Shown piece by piece: positions 34,373-45,620 of a stretch of 64,000 nt of DNA (the first letter of the stretch is position 1; the number at the start of each line of letters is the position of its first letter). The stretch comes from Periplaneta americana (lineage: Eukaryota; Arthropoda; Insecta; Blattodea; Blattidae). The DNA is taken from positions 161,966,602 through 162,030,601 of the forward strand of contig NC_091132.1 in the NCBI RefSeq assembly GCF_040183065.1. Reading direction: 5' to 3'. The notes below the pieces were generated by a model that worked only from the letters and a program-made list of their open reading frames with translations, ran no database searches and was not told the origin of the DNA. The position numbers and the translations under genes were made by a program.

Positions 34373-34632
34373 GAGGAGTGGATCAGGACAGCACGTTTGC
34401 ATTTTTTCCTTTTTATGTTAAGTTAGGTTCTTTTCAAACTGAAATGACGAGTGAAACGTACAGTTAAAATTACTCTAACCTAACCTAACCTATCCTAACC
34501 TAACTTAACATAAAAAGGTTAGGTTAGAGTAATTTTAACTGTCCTACGCTTCACTCGTCATTTCAGTTTGAAAAGAACCTAACCTAACATAAAAAGAAGA
34601 TGTGCAAACGTGCTGTCCTGGTCCACTCCTCT
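34373..34632. repeat. 260-bp foldback centred on telomere-like repeats
   Basis: Left arm gaggagtggatcaggacagc and right arm gctgtcctggtccactcctc, continuing through tcaaactgaaatgacgagtg and its complement, nearly meet at (CCTAA)n and (TTAGG)n-like sequence. The arms are over 100 bp and highly alike. Confidence 0.88.
34475..34504. repeat. Interstitial telomere-like (CCTAA)n tract
   Basis: Six CCTAA-type units with one variant (CCTAT). TTAGG is the standard insect telomere repeat, including cockroaches. Reverse-orientation units lie at 34518-34526. Confidence 0.8.
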
Positions 34633-34652
34633 CTTTGGAGCCTTGTATAATA

Positions 34653-35988
34653 CGATGGGGATCCAGGAAATAACGACCGTTCGCGCATACCCGCCGCGCA
34701 GCTGACTCCCCTTCCTTGTTTGAAGGTCAACTGGCTTCCTTAACATGTGTTCTCATAATGTTGTGAGTACTGGTTGCAACAAGTCGCCATTGTGCATTTT
34801 GTGTTACTTCAAAATGAACGACGTGACTGATAATCCCGTCGACTGTGAGGTGAGGAGTGTGATTCGATATTTGAATGCCCGACATTTGAAACCTGCAGAA
34901 ATTTACCGGCAATTGAAAGAAGTGTATAGTGATACTGTAATGAATGAAAGAAATGTGAGAAAATGGTGCGAAATGTTCAACGATGGGCGAACAAATGTCC
35001 ACGATGAAACTCGACCCGGACGCCCATCACTCATCACAGAAGACCTGAAGACTAAAGTGAACGACAGAATCTTGCAAGACAGGCGCACATCACTCGACGA
35101 ATTGCATATTGCCTTTCCTGACATTTCTCGTTCTTTGCTTGGTGAAATTGTGTCGCAACATCTTGGCTACCACAAAATCTGTGCACGATGGGTTCCACGG
35201 CAATTGAGTGACTAACACAAAACTCAGAGAATGGCCTCAGCATTGACATTCTTGATGCGATATCACACAGATGGAGACGCCTTTCTTGATCAAATTGTGA
35301 CTCGCGATGAGACCTGGGTGTCTCACAACATCCCAGAGACCATGCGCCAATCACGCCAGTGGCATCATCCCTCATCACCCAAGAAACCGAGAAAATTCAA
35401 ACAGACTCTCTCAACACAAAAAGTCATGGCTATTGTCTTTTGGGATCGCAAAGGTGTTCTTTTGCTGGATTTCATGCCAAAAGGCACTACGATCAATACA
35501 AATCGTTATTGTGAGACTCTACGAAAACTACGGCGAGCCATCCAAAACAAGAGGCGAGAAATGCTTTCGAGAGGAGTTGGGCTTCTTCACGACAACGCCA
35601 GCCCGCACACTGCTGCTTCAACTCGAGAATTGCTGGATCAATTCGGTTGGGAAATCTTTGATCATCCGCCAACTATAGTCCAGACCTTGCTCCTAGCAAT
35701 TTTCACCTTTTCACTAAGCTGAAAGACTTTCTGGGTGGTACGCGTTTTGGAAGTGATGAAGAGTTGAAGAAGACAGTGAACACCTGGCTTAATGAACTGG
35801 CGGCAGAGGAGTATAACACGGGAATTCTAAAGCTAGTGAACAGATACGCCAAATGTTTAAATGTAGGTGGTGATTATGTAGAGAAGTAAAGGAAGCTTCA
35901 GTTATGTAACAGACTTTGTTTTTTCAAATAATATATATATTTTTTAATTATTACAACAAAACGGTCGTTATTTCCTGGATCCCCCTCG
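34653..35988 (+). mobile_element. mariner transposon (DD34D type)
   Basis: Inverted ends cgatggggatccaggaaata and tatttcctggatccccctcg, with TA on both sides (34651-34652, 35989-35990). About 1.34 kb, a full-length size, with one transposase frame on the + strand. Confidence 0.95.
34814..35889 (+). pseudogene. mariner transposase, three defects
   Basis: From ATG 34814: MNDVTDNPVDCEVRSVIRYL starts the N-terminal helix-turn-helix domains, with WCEMFNDGRTNVHDETRPGR following. The first catalytic Asp is in VTRDETWVSH and the second in LLHDNASPHTA. An in-frame TAA stands at 35213-35215, where relatives read through to HKTQRM. A two-base loss near 35680 shifts the frame before SPDLAPSNFHLF, and there the third Asp is Asn. 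The end GGDYVEK with stop at 35887-35889 is still readable in the shifted frame. The protein cannot be active. Confidence 0.92.
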
Positions 35989-37591
35989 TAAAATGGAAAA
36001 ATCGAAATAAAAATGGAAGCAGTTTCTTAATTACGAAAATGGGAGACTAACATTCTCTTCAGCAAACCTCAGCTGTATTCATTCAATAATAGGGATTTTA
36101 TAACTTTACTGTCATTCAAATTTTAATTATCTTATTTTTCTAATTCTTTATTTCACAGTATGTACTTTCCAATTGCATTCCGTTGTCATGGCATACTTGA
36201 TCATAGTGGAAGCTGTTCATACCCTGAAACGGTGTATTGTTCATTGTGAATGGGAGAGCGAGGTTATCGCGAATAAAATTTTGGTTCATTTTCATTTTAT
36301 TACCTAATAGAGGTTGGTCTGCGTTTGTGTAATTGTTATTCAAGTTTTATTTGTTTATCTTATTGTACGGTTTTATGTATTCATTAATTTTTTTTTTCAT
36401 ACTACCTTGTTAGTTGGATATTATATTAAATTTATAGGTTATAGCTTGCACTACTTGAAGGCACTTGTTGAAATGACAAATTGAAAGTTTGTATATACTT
36501 GATAGGAATTAGTTTCTCAATGCATTGTGGCACTTCATATAAGCTACGCAAAATGTAGTCAATAAAAAATTATATTTTTGTGCTTGAACTAGTATACTGG
36601 TAAAATGGCCGCTAACAATGGTGGTATTGTTGACACAATGCTATCTATGTGTCAGACCAGGAACTTTTCAAAACGCACCTCGTATGTAAGCACTGAGCAT
36701 AAGATTCTTTCAGCCGCTTACTATCTGCAGATACAGTGAATGTAAAAAGTATCCGCAGGACGATTTTCTTACTGCAAATTAAGTCTTAGTTGAAGTACTA
36801 TTAACTCTTGGTATGAAATAAACTGTTCATGTATAATGAGGATGCATCACGTACCAAATACACAGAAGAAATTTTCATAATTTTGCGTGTAGATTCTGTC
36901 AAAGTTCAATAAATTTAATGCTTAACATAATTAGAGCGTAGAAAGTAATCGCACACTCAACTCTGTTGACGAATAGAAGCACTCATGCGAAACGCAGTAG
37001 GCACGTGGTAGTAAGGAAACGCTCGTAATGCATGTTTCAAGTCAGTTTGATACCAGAATCACAAAGAGTGTGTAGGCACGTATTAATTTGAAAGTTCAGG
37101 GAAAATTTCAGTATACGAATTCCTGTGACAATTATATCTTAAAATATTTCAGCAGCTTTTTCTGCTTTTGTCGAATGCGCATTATCATGCTTACGAAAAG
37201 ACACTTTTAAGTGCCAATAATTTGTGTGCACAAGGTTGGAATTTTTAAGTAAGGGGGGGAGGAAGGAATCCATGTTTGCTGAAACAAACCTATTATTTAA
37301 CCCATTGAGGCACAAATGTTACTTTTATGTTTTTCATATCATGGATCATAAGAGAGCTTCGATGAATTTTTTCAAAATTTTAATTGCACACAATTTTAAA
37401 CACAGATGGCACCTCTATATATCCTCAAGGGATGGCTGCATGGTGGAACATCTGTGCTATAATTGTAGAGAAAGAAAGAAAAACGGTGGTTCTATTGAAC
37501 AACCACTATGCTGCAAAGAGTTAAAGTATTAGAATCCAGGAGGGCGTGTACACAACAACGTCAAAGCCTGATACAGGTTTTAGCTTTTTCT
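35989..37591. other. Intergenic sequence without recognised gene
   Basis: AT-rich. A 102-codon frame at 37224-37532 has no recognised domain. No repeat ends were identified. Confidence 0.45.
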
Positions 37592-37840
37592 TAAGTAGGT
37601 TATTTTACGACGCTGTATCAACATCTCATGTTATTTAGCGTCTGAATAAAGTGAAGGTGATAATGCCGGTGAAATGAATCCAGCGTTCAGTACCAATAGT
37701 TACTCAGCATTTGTTCATATTGGGTTGAGGGAAAACCCCGGAAAAAACCTAAACCAGGTAACTTGCCACGACCGGGATTCCAACCCGGGCCACCTGATTT
37801 CGCGGCCAGATGCGCTAGCCGTTACTCCACGGGTGTGGAC
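37592..37840 (-). repeat. tRNA-derived SINE, family 2, full length
   Basis: On the - strand: head cgtccacacccgtggagtaa, B-box-like gggttggaatcccggtcg, then gtttttccggggttttccct and a tail with gcgtcgtaaaataacctac. Its left neighbour is a TA microsatellite. Confidence 0.88.
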
Positions 37841-37841
37841 G

Positions 37842-37876
<35 letters not shown>

Positions 37877-37903
37877 CGCAGGTGTACATTTTATGGTAAT
37901 CGT

Positions 37904-37959
<56 letters not shown>
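37842..37959. repeat. Two (TA)n tracts
   Basis: TA runs at 37842-37873 and 37908-37959 separated by 34 bp of unique sequence. Confidence 0.95.
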
Positions 37960-37962
<3 letters not shown>

Positions 37963-38154
37963 TTCAGTAGGTATAGTTGTATTACGCTGATATAATATAA
38001 CTAACGAATCATCACCAATAAACATTCAAACAATTGCGTAGGTTATAGGTACCTATAGTATTTCTGTAACAGTTATGACAGAAGGTACTATACGGTATAC
38101 AAGTCGGATAATCTTAGAATGTCTCGGTTGCAAGATTTCTGATTCGTATTAACG

Positions 38155-38765
38155 CTTGAATCCTCACTTTGAGAGAGGAACAGAATTTAAGGGTGTTTGA
38201 GAATAAGGTGCTTAGGAAAATATTTGGGCTGAGAGGGATGAAATTACAGGAGAATGCAGAAAGTTACACAATGCAGAAGTTGCACGCGATTGAATTCTTC
38301 ACCTGACATAATTAGGAACATTAAATACAGTTGTTTCAGATGGACAGGGCATGTAGCACGTATGGGCGAATCCAGAAATGCATATAGTGTTAGTTGGGAG
38401 GCCGGAGGAAAAATACATTTGAGGAGGCCGAGACGTAGATGGGAGGATAGTATCACAGTGTCGTAAGTTATATACAGTCACGAAGCTTGAGTTGAGAGTA
38501 CTAGGAACAATAGACTGTGCAGGTACTATTTCGCATTGTCTTTAGTGAGGCGATAGTAGCGATCCTAGTGGTTAGCAACTATCTATGGATGCATATTTAC
38601 TACGTATTGAGCTTCGTGACTGTATATACTAGACTGTGATAGTATTATAATGGATTTGAGGAAGGTGGGGTATGATAGTAGAGACTGGCTTAATCTTGCT
38701 CAGGATATTGACCGATGGCACGCTTACGTGAGGGCGGGAATGAACTTCCGGGTTCTTTAAAAGCC
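38155..38765 (+). repeat. LINE 3-prime fragment, split by a MITE
   Basis: Coding remnants match the LINE at 46405-47795: cctcactttgagagaggaac, then gaatccagaaatgcatatag, gaggccgagacgtagatggg and aatggatttgagg, ending gttctttaaaagcca. The MITE at 38454-38637 interrupts it. Strongly 5-prime truncated. Confidence 0.88.
38454..38637 (+). mobile_element. 184-bp MITE (CACAGTCTAG family), copy 3
   Basis: It sits inside a LINE fragment with the perfect 8-bp duplication gatagtat (38446-38453, 38638-38645). Removing it restores the LINE reading gggaggatagtattataatg, so the boundaries are certain. Ends are cacagtgtcgtaagttatat and atatactagactgt. Confidence 0.93.
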
Positions 38766-39289
38766 ATAAGTAACATTGCAGTAGAACCAACGTTTTATAT
38801 TCATTTTATACAGTACGCGTAGTTCTTTTTTGAAAACATTTGAATCCAATGAGATCTATCTTCCATCTTTGTTATGAGATGGGATATTGGTTATGGTTGA
38901 AGTGTGGTTTTTAAATATTGAAATCATAAGGAATAAGACATGTGAAATTATAATAAATTTATAAATTCCAATATTATGTGAATAACATGGTTATATTAGA
39001 AGAGGCATTTAATTTAGGCATCAAGAATAGTATAGTCATTTTTGTAGAAAGGTTTATGTACTTTAAGTACAGTATGTTGCCTGTAAATAAAGTAAATATG
39101 GTTGAGTTTTCGTCAAAATACTATACTTGTTTAAAACATGTTCATATTTCTGTGTAACATTATTACCACTTACCATTACTGGTATGCTTAGAAATGAAAC
39201 ATAAGACATCTTGTATCAAGTTGAAATAACTTTCTCTGCACAGCTCAGTTTGTGTCGATCACTGCCAATTACGCAACGTTTTCTTTCAG
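38766..39289. other. Upstream region or 5-prime intron of gene C
   Basis: No coding sequence; ends in the acceptor tttctttcag, so a non-coding 5-prime exon must lie further left, unidentified. Confidence 0.55.
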
Positions 39290-39294
39290 TTGTG

Positions 39295-39390
39295 ATGGAC
39301 GTGATCAAGCAGGAACCTGACGCTGATCCATTGGACTTACAACCACAGAGTGACCCATATGAAATAGGAGGGAACAGCATTTTATCAGAG
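39295..39390 (+). CDS. ZNF gene C, first coding exon
   Basis: ATG at 39295, five bases after acceptor tttctttcag, in ttgtgatgg. It encodes MDVIKQEPDADPLDLQPQSD and then PYEIGGNSILSE, 32 codons, ending at donor gtaaact in phase 0. VIKQE is a psi-K-x-E SUMO-type site. This is the classic N-terminus of the insect family. It joins the exon at 45621. The gene B counterpart (13058) has lost this ATG. Regulation is unknown; the 5-prime UTR exon is not found. Confidence 0.85.
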
Positions 39391-39489
39391 GTAAACTGAA
39401 ACTACTTACTATATATTATGTTTATTTGTTTATTTAACAGTGCAAGAAATATAATCCATTGTGCATTTTATATTCAGTAAACTAAATTA

Positions 39490-39662
39490 GAGTCCCACGC
39501 TGTATTTGTATGGTGTAAGGCATCATGGTTTTGACTGGTAATATGAAATGCACGTGGTTGGAGTCTCCACGTAGGAAGACATTATTTTTTTCTTACGAAG
39601 TTCGACTAGTCTGTGGTAACAGTCCTAACCTTGCATCATGATGAAGTGCAGAAACAGTTAAT
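39490..39662 (+). repeat. Diverged SINE family 4
   Basis: Same order of motifs as 27798-27975: gtcccacgctgt, ggttggagtctcc in place of the B box, gaagttcgac and cttgcatcatgatg. Confidence 0.6.
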
Positions 39663-40774
39663 AATAGAATTCGGTCTCGAAAACAATTTTGAACTTGACA
39701 GCAGATCAATTTGCTGACTATAGTCCGGGTCAGCTTACTTCATACCGTAAGGGTGAAACCTAACCATTTTTTCCCTATTACTACAGATGCTAGTGGATTT
39801 TGGTGATTTTCTAGTTTGCAGGTTGCATTTTCTTTTACCAACTTCGTTTACAATTTCGATACTGATAAATACTACAAATGGTAGTGATTTTGTAACTGGT
39901 ATGTTGGCAGATGAGACAAATGTTGTCAGTACTTGATTCCATGAAATTAAAATTGTAATGGATTTCTGATTCGGTTACTTGAAGCTAGTGAAATTTGAAC
40001 AAACTAATTAATTATTATTAATACATAATAGTTATTTTATGTGTTGCCTTGTGGTTATAATTCAAGACTATAGTCAGGTAAGTTTTCGGAGTTAGTACTA
40101 ACAATTTTATGTGGTCAAACAAAATACATTTTTAGGTTAAGTCTCGTAATTCAATTGTTTAGTCATATCAATGAATTTCATTTTGCCAGACAAAATACCT
40201 AACATGTTGATCCCTTTCTCGTATGGTTTGCCTACGAAAATATGTTACAAATTATTGAATTATTTAGAATAACCTTTCAACATTAAGGTAAAGTACGGTA
40301 TGTAAATAAGTCATTCAATACGTAGGATCGTGTGATATCTGGTAACAGTTGGCAACACTGACAAGACTGCAATATTTGCTGTTTAGGAACTGTTCTTACC
40401 TGATACTCACTATACACATTATCCTTAGTGCTTGTTATAGGATCTTCCAACTCTGCTGTAGGTAAGGTGGCATTAGACTAGTAGTTAACTCTTATGTGTT
40501 GGTATTATTAGAAATTTCTCGCCATGGATTATTGTTATAGTTACTGTGATTAGCCTGTGGAATTCCAGAGTTTCTAGTCTCGCACATCATCCTGTTGTTC
40601 TTATGTTTTATGGACCATAATAATTTTTTCCCAAGTCTTAACAAATGCAATTTATATTTTCAGAAGTAGATGATTATGTTGAGTATTGTTTTAAGTAGGT
40701 GTTATGAGTAAAGTATTGCAAGGTTGCTGTAGTTCCGTCTGTCACCTCTGTAGAAAATTTAGATCACTCTTGGG

Positions 40775-41000
40775 TTAAACGAGCGCTGACGTAGTTCCCG
40801 TCCCATTTCGCTTCCACACCTTCAACTGTCTTCTCTGTAATAGGAACATAACTTTGGTGACATTATGAAAGTTTCATGCTAGTGTACACTCGGGCTATGC
40901 CTTGCATATACGAATCTGTAACATGTTAGTTTAGGCTTTTATTATGCCTTGCATATACGGATCTCTACAGGATTTTCAAAACCTGATGATTTTTTAAGGA
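40775..41000 (-). repeat. Dispersed repeat, copy on - strand
   Basis: Inverse of 33148-33390, including cataactttggtgacatt and gccttgcatatacg. It abuts the foldback SINE pair. Confidence 0.75.
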
Positions 41001-41011
41001 TGGATGGAATG

Positions 41012-41406
41012 GAGAAAAATTCTCTCCAGCACCGGGATTTGAACCCAGGTTTTCAGCTTTACGTGCTGATGCTACACCGGATTCCCATTCCGATGCTGGA
41101 TTGAATCCTCTCAGTGTAAGTTCCACCCCTTAGGTTCCCTCTAGTGGCCAACCCTCATGCACTGCGTCACAGATGTGTGACAGTGGCACAATGTCCAACA
41201 CATAAATGTGCAGAGGTGCACTCATTAAGAATGACTAAGTGGACAGGATCTGTAATGCAGTGCATGAAGAATGGCCACTAGAGGGAACCTAAAAGGTGGT
41301 ACTTAAACGGAGAGGATTCAATCTGGTGTGACTAAGTGGATTGAGTTTCAGCATGTGGAGCTGAAAACCCGGGTTCAAATCCCGGTGCCAGAGAGAATTT
41401 TTCTCC
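41012..41406. repeat. Foldback made of two tRNA-like SINE heads (family 5)
   Basis: Left arm (41012-41160) has ctccagcaccgggatttgaa and ccggattcccattccg; right arm (about 41270-41406) has gggttcaaatcccggtgcc on the opposite strand, a B-box-like motif. Both include the stretch around gtggccaaccctcatg or its complement. A + strand tail catcataatgacgcagaatt follows. Confidence 0.8.
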
Positions 41407-42299
41407 AGACCATCCAACCTTCATCATAATGACGCAGAATTTCTGCATGGAAATACCATAATGTACTTCGGTACATCGTAATAATCTGACGATTTTTGTT
41501 AAGTGATATTGTCAGCATAAAGGACGATGTGGAAACGAATTTACAATATAAGAATTTTGTATCTGTTTCATTATTGTTTGTTGTGCTTCACTTTATACCA
41601 GTGGTTAATAAATTAATGTAAGTTTTACATTCTTCGCATTACATCATATTGTGTATTTTATGTTTTTACGTTTCTTTCTTTCGCTAGAAACTACAACGAT
41701 TGCACTTGTATTACGTCGTATGCCTCATTTTACACGTAATTTTCTACATTTCCGAACAATTTCCTTTTCTCGAAATATCTCTATATAAAATCCTTAATTT
41801 TTTTAATCCATCTCCTCAAGAAATCTTTTACATTCGACCACTTTTACTTCCAAAATCATTCCCAATCTTGAATATATTGTGAACGATAATTTGCTTTGTA
41901 CTTTGCTCACGCAAGCAGCACAAGATATAATTATAGTTACCGATGTGCTCTCTGATGTCCCACAACTGTAACCTCATTTCACTTTATTGATCAGCATCAA
42001 TGGAGTACGCACTGCCAATTATTGACAGGTAAAACAGTGACAATAATGAAACAGGCGGAAGAATTTAGAAGTATATTGGTTAGATATCTGAAAATGTTGT
42101 TGTAGTCCAGGTAATGATATGGATTAGCTTCTAATTGTGAACAAGAGACATGGATGAAAATTTAATTCAATTTGGCAGTCTTTTAGAGTAAGTTATTGAG
42201 AATGTTGTGGGATAAGAAAATAATGAAGTAGGATAAATGTAGATTTGAAATGATCACCAAGTTGAAGAGTGAGTATGCATTAATCAAATAATTATCAGT

Positions 42300-42610
42300 C
42301 ATGAGTTGAATTGTTACGAAACAAAGAACATATCACAGCCATAACCAAACTACACATCAATTTAACCTACCCAGAACACATTATAAACTCCAACCACAGC
42401 TACAGCAACATAGACAACGACATAAAAATATTACACATCAAGAGAAGAAACCAAAAACTTAACACCCTAGAACAATATGAAATTTATAAACATAATAAAA
42501 CACACCCATATCACATTTTGAACACTCAACTCAATTTCAAAACGCACACCTTTTCGACACAATCATGAATACACCCCATCACAACAGGGAACCAGAAGAT
42601 AGCGCGGGAT
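42300..42610 (+). repeat. Penelope-like element 3-prime remnant (GIY-YIG region)
   Basis: A frame reads EHITAITKLHINLTYPEHII, then NQKLNTLEQYEIYKHNKTHP, resembling the C-terminal part of the GIY-YIG domain in Penelope-like retroelements. The upstream RT is absent. The codon composition (A and C rich) differs from its surroundings. It is directly followed by a SINE. Confidence 0.55.
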
Positions 42611-42621
42611 CTCCACTAGGG

Positions 42622-42833
42622 TCGACCTCGGTAGTGTAGTCGGTATAGTGCTGGCCTTCTATTCTCGAGGTTGCGGGTTCGATCGATGGCATTTAGGTGT
42701 GTTCAAATGCGACAGGCTCATGTCAGTAGATTTACTGGCATGTAAAAGAACTCCTGCAGGACAAAATTCTGGCACGCCGGTGACACTGATATTACCTCTG
42801 CAGTTGCGAGCATCGTTAAGTAAACCATAATTT
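42622..42833 (+). repeat. tRNA-derived SINE, family 1
   Basis: Starts gtcgacctcggtagtgtagt with ggttcgatcgatgg where the B box should continue, so about 12 bases around the B box are missing compared with 13719. The tail gcatcgttaagtaaaccata is kept. Confidence 0.85.
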
Positions 42834-42846
42834 AAAAATTTCTCTA

Positions 42847-43880
42847 CTAAAGTGCATCCACTCTTAAAGTGATCCTAACATGAACAAACCCCAATTGTAT
42901 CCTTCCGCCATTTGCGCCGCAATTACTGTCACATTGACAGGGGGCATGTGTGAAGTACATAATTATGGCATGTGATATAAGTACAGTACGCAGTGTATTA
43001 GCGTAATAAACAAAGTAAAATACAAATACATGCTCTACATAGAATTACTTACTATTAATAGTGTTAATAAGTTAGTAAGTTTTAGCAGAGCAATTAGTAG
43101 TTTAAGCGTCAATTATACAGTATATTATATACACGGTGAGAGGGCATAACATTGAAAAAGTGCTATGATCGCATTGTGACACTGTTATTCAAAAACTGTC
43201 CTTTTTTCCGTTGGCAGACTGTTGATTAAATTTGAATTGATTATTGCCAATGTTATTCATATCCTTTTCATTGTGTGTTTAAGTTCATGTACTCTTTTAA
43301 ATAGTTAGGAATAAAATTTACTAGGAGTTACAACCTTATCAGTTTTTGTTTTTTCTATCTGAGCACTATTAATGCTTGTACACAACACACCGTTAAACTC
43401 AGACGTTAAATTCACTATCTCTTTTATCGGAAGTTCTGGATATTTTTCACCGAACTTGTGAAATACATTTAAAATAACTGTTTTTTGGCCAATAGTCAAA
43501 GGTTTGCCTGACTTTTTACAGATTTATTTGGCGACACAGCAACAGAAGACTCAGCACCTTCAGTCATTTCGTTGCTTCAGAAGCGACTGAAGTGTTGCCA
43601 CCCTCACGGCATGTGTAATGAAGCATTTTAAATTGTAATTATTGATCTCAGAGTGATTAGGTGCACTTTATAAACATTTCTATGTTTGGATATTATTATT
43701 TCAATTACGGAAGAATAACAAGTATATTCAGGGGACATATTTTTAATTCAATGAAGGGATCTACTTTTTCTCGCGCGATTATTGCTTATACATTGTGCTT
43801 CGGTGTCATAACCAATCAAACGCGAGCTGATCACATGTGTTCGTTTTGGCGCGGATCACTTTAAGAGTGGATACGGTATA
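42847..43880 (-). mobile_element. Tc1/mariner-superfamily deletion derivative
   Basis: Inverted ends share gtatccactcttaaagtgat (left copy has gcatcc), with TA near both ends. On the - strand 43305-43499 encodes MTIGQKTVILNVFHKFGEKY followed by ELPIKEIVNLTSEFNGV, a helix-turn-helix start of the type found in IS630/Tc1-superfamily transposases. No DDE part remains. Confidence 0.65.
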
Positions 43881-44242
43881 GTCAATGAATGAAACTAGTC
43901 ATCCGGTAAATTCTAAATATTAATACAGTAAAGAAGTTGGAAATTTAATCAGTGTTATTTATTAACGTTTACTTTGTAATGTTGACTGTTTTGATAGCGG
44001 AAAAAACTTAGAGTACCGGTATTACATTTGAAATTCATCGCAATATTAAAAGTATCTAAAGCTAAAACTATTGAATGTTGTATCAGCTACGAGGGTGGAT
44101 AATTTTAGTGCTTCGTTTTTTTTATTTGTTTTATAATTCCATTTTGGTATTGTCCTAAGTAATCAAATATCCTTCTCGAAAAATAATTACACAGATGGTG
44201 TAGATTATAAATCAGCTTCTGTTACACATATTAGAGTAATAT

Positions 44243-45206
44243 CTAGGACTAGGATTTTAATGACCTATAAATGATGAAAAGATGTCCTAAAAACAATGCA
44301 TTTATGACCTAAAAATCTTTCAAAAATGCCCTTAAAAATGCCCTAAATATTGTTCGTACATAATTGGCTTAGTAGGAAAAGAGGTTTTTTACTACTTAAT
44401 ATTTAGACTAGTAATTAAATTAAATTATAGTACCAATATTTCAGTCTATTTAATTTTATATAGTTCTTTCTAATTGTAAGTGGTACATTTTAATTAATTA
44501 TTTTATCTGATGTAGTTTCCATGTAGCCCACTACAACGCCAGTCTTATCTGGAATTAGCAGGTATAAAGGAGTCTATATTGAAGGGGTGGTTGCAGTGTT
44601 CTACATTAAAAGGGCAATATTTGTGTAGAAAAACGATGAAAATATTATACAAAATAATGGGTATTAGCCACCAGAGTAGCTTGGTCGGTTAAGGCACTTG
44701 CCTGCCAATCCGAAGTTGCGCTGTTCGCGGGTTCGATTCCCGCTTGGGCTGATTATTTGGGTGAGTTTTTCCGAGGTTTTTCCCAACTGTAAGACAAATA
44801 TCAGGTAATCTATGGCGAATCCTCGGCCTCATCTCGCCAAATATCATATCACTATCACCAATTCCATCGACGCTAAATAACCTCGTAGTTGATACACCGT
44901 CGTTAAATAACCAAGTAAAAAATAATGGATATTAATGGACAAAATATGTAAACAAAATATCAAAGGAAATAGTATTTTATATTAATAATGGGGTTTTATG
45001 GTCGAAATTAAATGAAAATGCCCAAGAAATGTCCGAATAATACAAAAGATGCTCTTATGAGTTGTTATAGGCAAAAAATGCAGAAAATTGCCCTAACAAA
45101 TATGTCTTAAAACACTCAGTTTATCACATAACATATAAATACTAAAGCAGCAATGTTTCTGGCTTACTAGAAAAAAGATGCATTTTCATCAAAATCCTAG
45201 CCCTAG
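44243..45206. mobile_element. TIR element with ctaggactaggatttt ends
   Basis: Ends ctaggactaggattttaatg and tcatcaaaatcctagcccta, flanked by a 6-bp repeat taatat (44237-44242, 45207-45212). Subterminal tgacctaaaa and atgcccta motifs recur. A SINE (44667-44920) is inserted. No transposase; superfamily not determined. Confidence 0.75.
44667..44920 (+). repeat. tRNA-derived SINE, family 3, with 14-bp duplication
   Basis: Head gccaccagagtagcttggtc, B box gggttcgattcccgc, tail accgtcgttaaataaccaag. Flanked by aataatgggtatta (44653-44666) and aataatggatatta (44921-44934). Nested in the TIR element. Confidence 0.93.
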
Positions 45207-45212
45207 TAATAT

Positions 45213-45395
45213 CACAGTCTAGTATATGCAATCACGAAGCTTGGGTTTTGAAGGTGCTGGAAACAATAGATTGTGCCAGTACTATTTCGCATTGTCTGTA
45301 ATGAGTGATAATAGCAATCCTTGTGATTAGCAACTATCAATGGATGCATATTTCCTACGTATTGTGCTTCGAGACTGTATATAGGCTACTAGACT
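45213..45395 (+). mobile_element. 183-bp MITE (CACAGTCTAG family), copy 4
   Basis: Ends cacagtctagtatatgcaat and ctactagact; flanks agtaatat and gataatat. It inserted directly beside the right end of the element at 44243. Confidence 0.85.
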
Positions 45396-45620
45396 GATAA
45401 TATGTAGTTTATTTTCGTATGGAACACCTGACCTATTAGACGTTACCTGTGCCTTTTATGATCTCGTTCCCATTCTGTCTTCAATATTCTTCTCTAATGT
45501 CTGTGTTGAAAGAGTTAGTCAATGACTGTCACGCAAAACCAGATTCAAGGTTGTTACACGTGAATTCAACTTTAAAATACGGTAACTCAATTTTATGCAA
45601 GATGTTTTTATGTTCTGTAG

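Larger units (their letters stand above)
39391..45620 (+). other. First intron of gene C, filled with repeats
   Basis: 6.2 kb containing a SINE (39490), a dispersed repeat (40775), a foldback SINE pair (41012), Penelope-like remnant (42300), SINE (42622), mariner-like derivative (42847), TIR element (44243) and MITE (45213). 39.66-40.77 and 41.46-42.30 kb hold nothing recognised. Confidence 0.7.

Noticed and set aside
33398-34421. Several 60-80-codon frames on both strands
   Set aside because: They lie in the motif-rich hAT element and reflect its biased composition.
37674-37970. A 98-codon frame
   Set aside because: It translates a SINE and (TA)n microsatellite (runs of Ile-Tyr).
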